64,000 nt of DNA from JBKCUI01 sp052161605 (GCA_052161605.1 CP197409.1); one strand, 5' to 3'. Positions 45,177-54,119 are shown, counted from the stretch's first letter. The notes: generated by a model from the sequence alone, not told the origin. Program-made: numbers and translations.

Positions 45177-46652
45177 ATGCAATCCAGGGATCTACTGCAG
45201 CAAAACCAAGCCACCGTGACTCGTCGGCAACTCTTTGGCAGGTTTGGAACCGGGCTGGGAACCGCTGCGTTAGCTAGCCTTTTCCAAGCCAGCATGTCGC
45301 AGGGGTCAGTCGGCGGGTTGATGGATGCACGCCAAAAGGGGCTACCGGAACTACCTCATTTCCCCCCCAAGGCCAAGCGAGTGATTATGTTTTGGCAGGG
45401 TGGTGGACCATCACACGTCGATCTTTTTGACCACAAGCCTGTTATGGATCAAATGGCAGGTCAGGAGATCCCCGAGTCGATTCGAGGGACCACTCGATTG
45501 TCAACCATGACTAGTGGCCTCAAGAACTGGCCTTGCGTTCCGGCTATCAAACCTTTTCAGCAGTACGGCCAGTCCGGTATTTCCCTTAGCAGCATGCTTC
45601 CCAATATCGGCTCGCTGGCGGACGAGATCACTTTGGTTCGATCAATGCACACCGAAGCCGTGAATCATGCCCCTGGGGTCACCTTTTTCTTGACCGGATC
45701 TCAAGTTCCTGGTCGACCGAGTTTAGGAGCTTGGTTGTCCTATGGTCTCGGGAACGAATCCGACGAACTGCCAACGTTTGTCGTTATGACCTCGAGTGAC
45801 AAAGGCAAGACGTGTGGGCAACTGTTTTTTGATTACTACTGGGGAAGCGGTTTCTTGCCCAGTCGATACCAGGGGGTCCGATTTCGCAATTCTGGTGATC
45901 CCGTCCCCTACTTGGCGAATCCTGAGGGATTGAGTGCGAATGCGAAACGGGCTTTGCTCGACGACATCGCAGCCATTAATGCAGCACACTTAGCCGAATA
46001 CGGCGATCCGGAGATCGACACTCGAATCGCCCAGTATGAGATGGCGTATCGCATGCAAACGAGTGTCCCCGACTTGCTCGATTTTTCTAAGGAGTCAGCT
46101 TCGACGATAGAGCGTTACGGGCCGGGCGCCTTGGTTAAGGGAACGTATGCCAACAATTGTCTCGTCGCACGTCGATTATTAGAGAGGGGTGTGAGATTCG
46201 TTCAATTGATGCATGCTGGTTGGGATCAGCACAACAATCTCTACACGCAGCTTGAAGAGCAATGCCGCGATACCGATGCACCGTCCGCGGCGCTCGTAAA
46301 AGATTTAAAAGAGCGTGGGATGCTGGATGACACGTTGGTCGTTTGGGCTGGCGAATTTGGTCGCACACCCTTTGGGCAGGGACCATCGGACAAGCCGAAT
46401 GGCAGAGATCATTTTGGGAGAGCATTTAGTTGGTGGGTGGCAGGCGGTGGAGTCAAAAAGGGGCATGTTTACGGTGCGACCGACGATTACGGTTGGAACA
46501 TTACCGAAAATCCAGTTCATGTTCACGACATGCAAGCCACCATTTTGCACTTATGCGGCATCGATCACACGAAACTGACATTTCGCTATCAAGGCCGTCA
46601 GTATCGGCTCACCGATATCCACGGCGATCCCGTGCATGGCATCATCAGCTAA
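45177..46652 (+). CDS. DUF1501 protein with twin-arginine signal
   Basis: 491 residues. The N-terminus TRRQLFGRFGTGLGTAALASLFQ is a Tat-type signal, so the protein is probably exported folded. The body is the DUF1501 sulfatase/alkaline phosphatase-like family: VIMFWQGGGPSHVDLFDHKP, VRSMHTEAVNHAPGVTFFLTG, and WAGEFGRTPFGQGPSDKPNGRDHFG. AGGGGA (45165-45170) sits 6 bp before the ATG. It forms an operon with the preceding DUF1549/DUF1553 gene, the standard planctomycete pair. Confidence 0.92.
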   Translation: MQSRDLLQQNQATVTRRQLFGRFGTGLGTAALASLFQASMSQGSVGGLMDARQKGLPELPHFPPKAKRVIMFWQGGGPSHVDLFDHKPVMDQMAGQEIPESIRGTTRLSTMTSGLKNWPCVPAIKPFQQYGQSGISLSSMLPNIGSLADEITLVRSMHTEAVNHAPGVTFFLTGSQVPGRPSLGAWLSYGLGNESDELPTFVVMTSSDKGKTCGQLFFDYYWGSGFLPSRYQGVRFRNSGDPVPYLANPEGLSANAKRALLDDIAAINAAHLAEYGDPEIDTRIAQYEMAYRMQTSVPDLLDFSKESASTIERYGPGALVKGTYANNCLVARRLLERGVRFVQLMHAGWDQHNNLYTQLEEQCRDTDAPSAALVKDLKERGMLDDTLVVWAGEFGRTPFGQGPSDKPNGRDHFGRAFSWWVAGGGVKKGHVYGATDDYGWNITENPVHVHDMQATILHLCGIDHTKLTFRYQGRQYRLTDIHGDPVHGIIS

Positions 46653-46708
46653 ACCCCTCGCCAGAAAATAAGCCAGTCAAAATTTCGCGTTTGAGTCCTT
46701 CTTATTAG

Positions 46709-46722
46709 GTGCCATCCATTTT
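46709..46722. repeat. Left inverted repeat of the RAYT element
   Basis: GTGCCATCCATTTT. Its first 12 bases are the exact reverse complement of AATGGATGGCAC at 48177-48188, on the other side of the transposase gene. Confidence 0.6.
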
Positions 46723-46725
46723 TTT

Positions 46726-46753
46726 TTGACTGTTTTTTACCCCCCGGTATCAT
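46726..46753 (+). promoter_or_regulatory. Sigma-70-like promoter of the RAYT gene
   Basis: TTGACT (46726-46731), 16-bp spacer, TATCAT (46748-46753). A ribosome binding site AGAGGAG (46775-46781) stands 7 bp before the ATG at 46789. The match to consensus at both hexamers makes this the clearest promoter in the window. Confidence 0.55.
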
Positions 46754-46788
46754 TTGGAAAATGTCCCACTAACTAGAGGAGTCCATTC

Positions 46789-47937
46789 ATGGGTAGACCA
46801 CTACGCACAGAACAGTTCAGGCATGACGAGATCGCGGTAGTGCATTGTGTGCAGCGGTGCGTACGCCGTGCCTTTCTGGCCGGTTTCGATGCCGTTTCGG
46901 GGGTCGATTACTCCTACCGCCGCGAATGGATTCGTCGCAGATTCGAAGCACTCGCCTCGGTCTTCGCTATCGATATCCTCTCCTATGCGATTCTCTCTAA
47001 CCACCTACATGTCATCTTACGCAATCGACCGGATGTGCTAGCCAACCTATCCGACGAAGAAGTCGCCATCCGCTGGCTTCGCGTTTTCCCAGGACGCAGA
47101 CTCGAAGAACACTTGGCCGAACCATCGCAATCCGATGTCCAACGGGTTCTTGCCGATCCGGAACTCTTGGCCAAGATTCGGACGAGGTTGACGGATATTT
47201 CTTGGTTCATGCGTGCTCTAGCCGAGCCGATTGCTCGTTTTGCGAACCGACAGGATAACTGCACCGGCCGGTTCTGGGAAGGACGCTTCAAAGCGCAACG
47301 TATCGTCGATGATGCGGGTTTGTTGGCTTGCGCCATGTATGTGGACTTGAATCCGATTCGAGCTGCCTTGGCCGAGAGTCTCGAGAAATCGGTGCATACG
47401 TCGGTTTACGATCGCATCGAAGCGGAGAAGGGAAAGCAGATTCCTTCGGCGGCATTCGATTTAATACCGATCACGCACGAAGAGTCGGTGGCTCAGCGTG
47501 GCAAGTCACTGGCCGAGCAACGCCAGGATCACAAGGCCAAGAAGAAGGGGACCACCAAACAGGTGCCTCGAGACAGTTGGCTTGCTCCGCTATGTTTAGG
47601 GTCGGGAGTGTTGTCAAGCGACCCGCAAGTGCATCGTGACGGCCTGCGAGCAAGTGATAGGGGATTTCTTCGAATCGACTGGAGCAGCTACAAGAAACTG
47701 CTTGGCTGGGTAGCCGAGAACAAGCCGAGTGCGGGGACGGTTGCGTTGCCGAAGCCGCTGAGCGACGCTTTGATTGCATGTGGCGTGGTGCCGGAGATGC
47801 TTTCGGACTTGGTGTGGAACTTCAAGAAGTACTTTAGCCGCTGCGTCGGAGGTACGGAGTCCATGTCGGGTGATGCGGAGCGGATAGGCAAGCGTTGGCA
47901 CAGGGGCCAGCGGCGAGCCGCAGCTTGTTTCAGCTAG
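46789..47937 (+). mobile_element. REP-associated tyrosine transposase (RAYT, Y1/HUH superfamily)
   Basis: 382 residues. It opens GRPLRTEQFRHDEIAVVHCVQRCVRR, the start typical of planctomycete members. The HUH metal motif is LSNHLHVIL (His-Leu-His). The likely catalytic Tyr is in the LLACAMYVDLNPIRAAL segment. The FWEGRFKAQRI and RPDVLANLSDEEVAIRWLRVFPGR blocks fit the family. RAYTs are single-domain relatives of IS200/IS605 transposases thought to move or maintain REP palindromes. The gene has its own promoter and Shine-Dalgarno, and is flanked by 12-bp inverted GTGCCATCCATT sequences. Confidence 0.85.
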
Positions 47938-48253
47938 GCGAGACGCTCGAAAAATAGCCCTGCTGGTGCTCCCTAGACGACGAAGGCAAGCGGAAAGTAC
48001 CCCAAACTATCTGCTGCGATCGCTGTTTGCTTGGATCAACGTTTTAGCGTAGTGTTTGGCGTCGTTGCGGGGAAATTCCAAGCCGAATTCCGGTTTGGGT
48101 GACGGGATTCCTCTCCTCGCCACCGTTATGGAACGCAGGTGGCAGATCAACTTGGATAAATAATGGATCATCAAACAATGGATGGCACTAAATAATCCCC
48201 AAAAAATCAAGAAGCAAAATGTGGATGGCACGTATTTGGGAACAGAGTTTCTG
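47938..48253. other. 3' flank of the RAYT gene with repeats
   Basis: No credible gene lies here. It holds AATGGATGGCAC (48177-48188) and a second near copy AAAATGTGGATGGCAC (48216-48231), both in inverted orientation to the repeat left of the transposase. The element's right end is therefore probably at 48188 or 48231. Confidence 0.5.
48177..48231. repeat. Right repeats of the RAYT element
   Basis: Two copies of TGGATGGCAC 43 bp apart (48179-48188 and 48222-48231). The first, extended to AATGGATGGCAC, is the exact reverse complement of the left repeat at 46709-46720. Confidence 0.55.
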
Positions 48254-48847
48254 CTACCTCGCAGCGAGCGGTTTCGGCATGTTATTCCAAAGACCAACGA
48301 AAAGACCGAGAATGGCACCACTGAGATGCGAAAATGGTACCGGAACGAAAGATACATCAGATACGAATAAATTACCTCCAAAGTATGATTCGCAAGCAAT
48401 CTTGGTGAAAAGCCCCGCTAAACAAATCGAAAAAACCCAAAAGCTCCCGCGATCTTTGCTTCTTATGCTTCCAACTATGCGATCTGCCGCTATTAGCGAG
48501 AACAAACCCGAATCAATCCCGCTAAGGCCTCGATAAGAAGTAAGCTCCGGATGCTTTGAGAACACAACTAAAGGGATGACTATAGATGACAGGCCAAGAT
48601 AAGCCAGATAGCGACCACGCTGGTTCTGCTCGCAGATGCTGCCTAACACCACAAACACGAGTAGATCCCAAGCCAAATGGTTCCACGACCAATGGAGTAA
48701 ATGGGAAGTGACCAGTCGATAAGCTGACGAAAAGCGGACTGTCCGCCAATCTAATTCGAGGAGCGGAACGTACTCTGAACTGATTTGAAATAGCAACACG
48801 ACGGATGCTATGAGAAGTGTCCAACGAACGTCTCGTAAAGATCGCAT
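48254..48847 (-). CDS. Rhombosortase-like intramembrane protease
   Basis: 197 residues from ATG 48847 (a TTG at 48886 would add 13). Rhomboid-fold topology of about six short helices without a cytoplasmic domain. Catalytic Ser109 in YRGLSGIDSGLF and His174 in PFSHLSGAILGLFVG form the dyad. The segment YRLVTSHLLHWSWNHLAWDLLVFVVLG matches the W-R-x-x-T/S-x-H-x-x-H-W-x-x-x-H-L-x-W pattern of rhombosortases rather than GlpG-type rhomboids. Rhombosortases process proteins with a GlyGly-CTERM tail. The gene lies downstream and on the same strand as a VIT/vWA protein with such a tail. Assignment is by motif reading only. Confidence 0.75.
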   Translation of the reverse strand: MRSLRDVRWTLLIASVVLLFQISSEYVPLLELDWRTVRFSSAYRLVTSHLLHWSWNHLAWDLLVFVVLGSICEQNQRGRYLAYLGLSSIVIPLVVFSKHPELTSYRGLSGIDSGLFSLIAADRIVGSIRSKDRGSFWVFSICLAGLFTKIACESYFGGNLFVSDVSFVPVPFSHLSGAILGLFVGLWNNMPKPLAAR

Positions 48848-49095
48848 GATATCGTCTATTCGCTTATAGCTAAAAGTGGGAGGCAATTATTCGGTGTACA
48901 TCAATAGTGCAAAGGCCTCTGAATTATTCATAGGCCAGTGCTCGCCTGAACGGAGCCAGGATTAAACTGTCGGAAGGCCGCTTTTTCACCACAACTAGTG
49001 CCCCCCATATCGCGATAATCGGTATTCAGGGCCTTATCGAGCTCCGGCATGATGAAAGCGACGCTAGTTACCGGCCTATACGAGTAGGCCAGCAT

Positions 49096-49129
49096 AGAAA
49101 AATCCGCCGGGTAAGATGCCAGGCGGATT
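49096..49129 (-). terminator. Intrinsic terminator of the VIT/vWA gene
   Basis: On the minus strand AATCCGCC pairs with GGCGGATT (8-bp stem, 13-nt loop) and is followed by a T-run (GGATTTTTC). It begins 32 bp after the VIT/vWA stop. A second small stem (GGCCTA/TAGGCC, 49073-49090) follows. It separates the VIT/vWA gene from the rhombosortase gene, which would then need read-through or its own promoter. Confidence 0.7.
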
Positions 49130-49160
49130 GCGAATGGTGTGAGATAGACCTAGCTGATCG

Positions 49161-51299
49161 TCATTCTGAAATTCCAGCATTCTTACGTCGTCTGCCAGCC
49201 CACGCTGCCGCACCGGCTAACCCAGCAGCAATCAATCCAGTGATCGGATCGATCGCTCCCCCGCCTCCAAGAGATGGGCTCATCGACTTGTTCGTTCCTT
49301 GGTCGGCCCAGTTGATATTGTTTGTATTCGAGGTGCCAGGAGGTGTAGAACCGTTTACGGGAATCGATGTCGCAGCAAGCTCAACACCGTTTTTAGTTTC
49401 ACTGGAGTTCGAACCCTGAGGACCTAAACCTGCGAGCGATTCATTTCGAAGAGCATCGAACTGCTTCCGTAGCGCTTCGCGGGCGACGTTGTCTCGTCTT
49501 ACACGGGTTGCATTCCGTCGGTCAATCGCCCATCGCTTGTATTCCGTGTCATTTTCGAGCACGATAAATGACGCGTATTCACTGACGATCGAATAGCCCT
49601 CACACAGGTTTACAATTTGTCCAAGAATCGCATCTCGATCTCGTCCCAGTCGGAGCTCGTTGTCGAGCTCTTGAACTCGATTAAATGCCCACATGCGTTC
49701 GATCTCTGGGTTCTCATGGTTTTCGTTGGGAAAGGGGATTTCCATCGTTTGGTGAATCGGTTGGCCCATGATTTCCGTTTTCACGACGACTTTTGCTTGG
49801 CCAGCCCCCTTGTACCTTCCGAAAAGTCGAAGCGGTGCACCGTAGAAAAGATCAGGCAATTCCCTCGGCGTTACATCATAGGTTTCAATCCCTTCGATGT
49901 TGATCGAGACATTGGAAGCGACGGGACGCATTAGTTTTCGCCGAAACGCTTGTGCTTGTCTTGTGAAGTCGTCTTGTTGGGAGACGAATGCTGCCAAACC
50001 ACCAGCTCCCTCGGCCAATTGCTTGAGCATCGGACGATTAACTTCGTTGCCCAATCCGATACAAAAGACCCTTGTACTACCGGGAGCCTCTTTGATCAAG
50101 CTTAATAGCTCTGACTGCCCTTTAGTCTCGGTCATACCGTCGGATAGAATGACGACATTGAGGGGCCGGTCGTCATTTTTATACTTGTATGCGGTAAGGA
50201 GAGCAGGGCGCAAGACTGTCCCACCTCTAGCTCGCTGAGATAAGAGAAACTCGGCCGCCTCCTTCTTGGACTCTGGGCTTACATCGCTTAGCTTCTGAAA
50301 TTGAGTTTGAGGCATGGTATTGAATGTCATCACTTCAAAACGGTCGTCAGTGCCCAAAGCCCCCACAAATGTATTCACGATGTTCCGAGTGAGCGACAGC
50401 TTTCCGTCGTTTGCCATGCTCCCCGAGATATCCACCACGAACACATAGTCCATCCCCGCTCCATATTCCTCCAATTCTTTTCCGGCGGTCATGGTAAGCA
50501 TAAAGTAACCGTCTTCTCCGTTTTCTTTCGAAGCAATTAGGTCGATCCCGGTTCTTGCCCGTTCGGTATCGAGATGGATTACGACGTCGCGGCTCAAATC
50601 TCCTTCTTTGACTTCAAGGCTAGCACGCGAATACTTGTCAGAGTGATTGGTAATGACAAAGTCTTCGCCGTGCGAAGGGCTGTTCAGACCGGCCAATGGA
50701 ATTTCGCTTCTCACATCCAGCGTGAATGAAAAGCGAGACTTGGTGGTTTGGTCGATATTGGTCCGAGTCGTTGTGGCTAGCGGATAAACGTAGGTAGCTG
50801 TGTCGTGATCGAAATCGAGTTGCTGACAGTAGGTGACTTTGATGTCTTGTTCAGCCCCCGGTGCAATCGGGAAAACTCTGAGCTCAAAACTCTTGTAATC
50901 GACCTGTTCAAGCAAGCCCGGGTCCCGTTTCGTCACCTTGTAACTCTCGTAAATCTCGCGAGCCCTCTTCTTCTCCACAACTTCGCCGACCATTTCTTGT
51001 CCGTTGATGATCATGCTAAAGTTGCTGACGCTCGCACCGTTGGGCACGGGAAAAGTGTATAGAGCTTCAACGATCCGCTGCTCCGTGTTTCGGAAAACTT
51101 GATGAACTTCGGTAACCGCAATGCCGTTATTGATGGTGACCGACACATCGTGCTCTTTGATTTCCAGCACGCCGCCAAAGCCTCCGTCGGCGATAAGTAA
51201 GCCCGATGCCTGGGCGGGTGTCTCTAGGGGCAAAGAAGCTGCCCCTAGAATCGCTGCCAATCCTAAAGAGCGTCTCCAAAATGACATGCTCGATTTCAT
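49161..51299 (-). CDS. VIT and vWA domain surface protein with GlyGly-CTERM-like tail
   Basis: 712 residues from ATG 51299; AAGGAA lies 7 bp upstream of it, and this start gives a clean signal peptide (FWRRSLGLAAILGAASLPLETPAQAS). A VIT domain (about 40-165; VHQVFRNTEQRIVEALYTFPVPNGASVSNF) precedes a vWA domain (about 290-460) with the MIDAS motif VFVVDISGSM. Then comes a beta-rich region and a Ser/Asn/Thr-rich linker. The tail is GGGG, DPITGLIAAGLAGAAAWAG, RRRKN: Gly-rich motif, one hydrophobic helix, basic end, the layout of GlyGly-CTERM signals. It is probably exported and cleaved near the surface. The family resembles inter-alpha-trypsin inhibitor-like bacterial proteins, some of which are sortase targets. 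Confidence 0.85.
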   Translation of the reverse strand: MKSSMSFWRRSLGLAAILGAASLPLETPAQASGLLIADGGFGGVLEIKEHDVSVTINNGIAVTEVHQVFRNTEQRIVEALYTFPVPNGASVSNFSMIINGQEMVGEVVEKKRAREIYESYKVTKRDPGLLEQVDYKSFELRVFPIAPGAEQDIKVTYCQQLDFDHDTATYVYPLATTTRTNIDQTTKSRFSFTLDVRSEIPLAGLNSPSHGEDFVITNHSDKYSRASLEVKEGDLSRDVVIHLDTERARTGIDLIASKENGEDGYFMLTMTAGKELEEYGAGMDYVFVVDISGSMANDGKLSLTRNIVNTFVGALGTDDRFEVMTFNTMPQTQFQKLSDVSPESKKEAAEFLLSQRARGGTVLRPALLTAYKYKNDDRPLNVVILSDGMTETKGQSELLSLIKEAPGSTRVFCIGLGNEVNRPMLKQLAEGAGGLAAFVSQQDDFTRQAQAFRRKLMRPVASNVSINIEGIETYDVTPRELPDLFYGAPLRLFGRYKGAGQAKVVVKTEIMGQPIHQTMEIPFPNENHENPEIERMWAFNRVQELDNELRLGRDRDAILGQIVNLCEGYSIVSEYASFIVLENDTEYKRWAIDRRNATRVRRDNVAREALRKQFDALRNESLAGLGPQGSNSSETKNGVELAATSIPVNGSTPPGTSNTNNINWADQGTNKSMSPSLGGGGAIDPITGLIAAGLAGAAAWAGRRRKNAGISE

Positions 51300-51377
51300 A
51301 GTCTGGTTCCTTGTATAGGAGAAAGTGTTGAACAACTCTTCTAAATGCAACCAGCATGCCAAAGAAACGCAGTTCCG

Positions 51378-51406
51378 CGCAAGTGCTTGCTTGTAAAGCA
51401 CTTGCG
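51378..51406. promoter_or_regulatory. 11-bp perfect inverted repeat in the divergent control region
   Basis: CGCAAGTGCTT (51378-51388), 7-bp spacer, AAGCACTTGCG (51396-51406). It sits 79 bp upstream of the VIT/vWA start and about 110 bp upstream of the regulator start. The symmetry and spacing suit a dimer operator; an RNA hairpin in the VIT/vWA leader is the alternative. Confidence 0.55.
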
Positions 51407-51448
51407 ACTAAATGATCCCAGAACACGACTTTAAAAACCTAATCAAAC

Positions 51449-51491
51449 GTACACTGGGTGCTAGCCGCATGTACACTGTGTGCATACTGTG
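51449..51491 (+). promoter_or_regulatory. Phased direct repeats upstream of the AAA+ regulator gene
   Basis: GTACACTG at 51449 and 51471 (22 bp apart), and the variant GCATACTG at 51482 (11 bp further). The spacings are one and two helical turns, so the copies face the same side of the DNA. They look like a binding array for an activator or for the regulator itself. Confidence 0.45.
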
Positions 51492-51516
51492 TTTTCTCGA
51501 ATTTCGGGGGGGAGAA

Positions 51517-53043
51517 ATGGGGCTGATAGGTCGCAATGATTGGGAGTTTGTCCGTTCTGTCGGAGAGCTGAGTTACACGAATCCATTTAGTAGCGGACGT
51601 TTTGCGCTGGAGCGCCGGGCTTTGGGGAGCAACTATGTGGAGGAAACTCATACCTACTGGAGCTTGAATCCCGACCCGATGTTTTATCGTCGAGAGAACT
51701 TGAACCTGCTCTCTGCACGGGCTAAGCAGATTGCAGCTACGCTTCGAGATCGAATCACGTCCCCGGTAGCTGCGAGTGACGACGAGTTACTACTTTACGA
51801 TGACTTGATTGTCTATTTGATCTTTTATGAGCTGTTCGATGCTTGGGGCAAGCAGCGTATGCATTTAGCCTTTGATCCCGAGGCTAATCGGCAAGCATGG
51901 AAGCTTTATAGCCAAGCATTCTCGTATTGGCTTGAGCTACCAGGAGTGACGCTCCCGACGCAGAAGGAGAAAGAACATCTGTTTGCTCTCTATCATCAGG
52001 TCTATCGAGCGTTCTTTAGTATCTTTGAATGCGTCGTTGGATACTCTCAGCCGATTGCCGAGCTACGAGCCAAGATATGGCAGTCCATTTTTACTCATAA
52101 CGTGCGTCGGTACCGAAGAAGTCTGTACCGCAGTCTCGGCCAAGTTACGACGCTCATTCAAGGTCCCAGTGGTAGCGGAAAGGAACTGGTTTCACAGGCT
52201 ATCGGTATGTCGAGGTACATTCCCTATGATGCAACGAAACAGACCTTTGCAATCGATCTGGCGGAGCACTATCACGCGATCAACCTGTCCGCTTTTTCGA
52301 AGTCTCTTATCGAGTCTGAACTATTCGGGCATTCGAAAGGGGCATTTACCGATGCGAGGGAGGCGCGTGCTGGTTGGCTAGAAGCGGCGGGTGATCTCGG
52401 TGCCGTTCTGTTGGATGAGATTGGAGAGCTCGACCTTATAACACAGGTCAAGCTACTCAGGCTGTTACAGAGTCGCCAATATCAACGCGTTGGTGAAACC
52501 AAGATACGGGAATTTCGAGGGAAGATAATTGCGGCAACCAATCGCGATTTACGTAGCGAGATTTCGAAGGGTAATTTTCGAGAGGATTTGTACTACCGAC
52601 TCTGCTCCGATGTGATCGAGACTCCTTCGCTTTCTACGCAGCTAACTCATTCACCGAACGCCCTCGACGACTTGGTCATGCACGTTTGCCAACGTTTATC
52701 GCCTGACGACTATGCTTCCTTTGCAGATGAGGTACTGAATTGGATTAAGAAGCACATCCCAGCGGATTACTCGTGGCCAGGAAACATTCGTGAGTTGGAG
52801 CAATGCGCCCGCAACATTCTCATTCACGGTTCGTATACTCCTAGCAAGACCAACCATGCCGAGAACACGAGAGGCCAAGAACTATCTGCGGCTATCGAGT
52901 CATTAGGTTTAACGGCAGATGAACTTGTGGCGAGGTATTGCCAAATTGCCTATCGCAAAACACGAAGCTTTGAGAAAGCGGCAAAGCTCTTACAGCTAGA
53001 TCGCAGAACAGTGCGGGCCAAGGTAGACCGGCTGACGGAGTGA
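51517..53043 (+). CDS. Sigma-54-type AAA+ transcriptional regulator with GAFTDA loop
   Basis: 508 residues from ATG 51517, preceded by a purine-rich GGGGGGAGA; ATG 51412 would read through the repeat array. The first 200 residues are an unrecognised helical sensor domain with no REC, GAF or PAS motif I can see. The AAA+ domain has Walker A GPSGSGKELVSQA, the SELFGHSKGAFTDAREARAGWLEAA block, Walker B VLLDEIGEL, RVGETKIREFRGKIIAATNRDL, and FREDLYYRL. The sigma-54 contact loop reads GAFTDA instead of GAFTGA. A Fis-type helix-turn-helix ends it (RSFEKAAKLLQLDRRTVRAKVDRL). It is divergent from the VIT/vWA gene and probably controls it or itself. Confidence 0.85.
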   Translation: MGLIGRNDWEFVRSVGELSYTNPFSSGRFALERRALGSNYVEETHTYWSLNPDPMFYRRENLNLLSARAKQIAATLRDRITSPVAASDDELLLYDDLIVYLIFYELFDAWGKQRMHLAFDPEANRQAWKLYSQAFSYWLELPGVTLPTQKEKEHLFALYHQVYRAFFSIFECVVGYSQPIAELRAKIWQSIFTHNVRRYRRSLYRSLGQVTTLIQGPSGSGKELVSQAIGMSRYIPYDATKQTFAIDLAEHYHAINLSAFSKSLIESELFGHSKGAFTDAREARAGWLEAAGDLGAVLLDEIGELDLITQVKLLRLLQSRQYQRVGETKIREFRGKIIAATNRDLRSEISKGNFREDLYYRLCSDVIETPSLSTQLTHSPNALDDLVMHVCQRLSPDDYASFADEVLNWIKKHIPADYSWPGNIRELEQCARNILIHGSYTPSKTNHAENTRGQELSAAIESLGLTADELVARYCQIAYRKTRSFEKAAKLLQLDRRTVRAKVDRLTE

Positions 53044-53078
53044 AATAGCGTTTGAAAAATCTTGAGGTCAACGCGAGA

Positions 53079-54026
53079 ATGCCGCATCATAAACCAGGAA
53101 GAATTGAATTCGAAACAGAAACTAAGAGTAGATCCGTGGATGAGATCCATTTTTTTGATCGATACAGCCGGACCATCAAGACAGAAAAGGTGTATGGTGA
53201 TCGAGCTTTGCGATGGATCTACAGTACGGTATTGGGACGGATCTCGTTGAACCTGTTGGTCAAGCGAGCGATTTTTTCGCGCTGGTATGGCTGGAAGATG
53301 GACCACGCTTCGTCCCGTGAAAAGATTGGTCCTTTTATCGAGCAGTTCGAGCTAGACCCCGATGAATTTGCGGAGGAATGGCGTGATTTTAAGAGCTTTA
53401 ATGAGTTTTTCTACAGGCGATTAAAGCCGGATGCACGCCCTATCGATCGCGATCCGAACTCGATTGTGTTTCCTGCGGATGGCAGGCATCTTTGTATTCC
53501 CGATCTTTCCCATACCGATGGTTTATTCGTCAAGGGGCAGATGTTCCGACTAGAAGAATTGCTGGGGAGTACTGAACTAGCCAACAGGTATTCTCGGGGG
53601 AGCCTGTTGTTATCGCGACTTTGTCCAGTGGATTATCATCGCTTCCATTTCCCTGCGGAGGGTCAAGTTGGTGAATCAAGACTTATCAAGGGGCCTCTTT
53701 TTTCTGTCAATCCAATCGCATTGCGACAGAACATAAGGATCCTGGCAACCAATAAGCGGAGCATCACAGAGCTTGAGTCTGAGCGATTTGGCAAGGTGCT
53801 ACTGATTGAGGTTGGAGCGACGTGCGTGGGAAGCATCTGCCAGACCTATAGAGCTGGTACAACTGCAAGAAAGGGGGACGAGAAGGGTTACTTTAAGTTC
53901 GGAGGGTCGTCCACCATCACCATATTTGAACCTGGGGTGATGCGGTTTGATGACGATCTGATCGAGCATTCTGCTCAATTGCGGGAGGTCTTTGGTCGCA
54001 TGGGGGATCGCATCGGGTCAAAATAA
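53079..54026 (+). CDS. psd: Phosphatidylserine decarboxylase
   Basis: 315 residues from ATG 53079; GAGG lies about 11 bp upstream. The enzyme converts phosphatidylserine to phosphatidylethanolamine at the membrane. The long-form family features are FKSFNEFFYRRLKPDARPID, VFPADGRH, SLLLSRLCPVDYHRFHFPAEG (His), VLLIEVGATCVGSI, and the self-cleavage motif in YFKFGGSSTITIFEPG, where a Ser becomes the pyruvoyl group. The GSS form, rather than LGST, fits the clostridial/eukaryote-like subgroup. It starts 35 bp after the regulator stop, so it may be co-transcribed with it. Confidence 0.92.
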   Translation: MPHHKPGRIEFETETKSRSVDEIHFFDRYSRTIKTEKVYGDRALRWIYSTVLGRISLNLLVKRAIFSRWYGWKMDHASSREKIGPFIEQFELDPDEFAEEWRDFKSFNEFFYRRLKPDARPIDRDPNSIVFPADGRHLCIPDLSHTDGLFVKGQMFRLEELLGSTELANRYSRGSLLLSRLCPVDYHRFHFPAEGQVGESRLIKGPLFSVNPIALRQNIRILATNKRSITELESERFGKVLLIEVGATCVGSICQTYRAGTTARKGDEKGYFKFGGSSTITIFEPGVMRFDDDLIEHSAQLREVFGRMGDRIGSK

Positions 54027-54119
54027 TATCTCGATAAGCCCCTCGAGCTTATTGATAATCGGTACAAAGTAAGCTCGACGAAATCAGACAAAAACTGGTG
54101 CCCGCAGAAGAGGCTTAAC

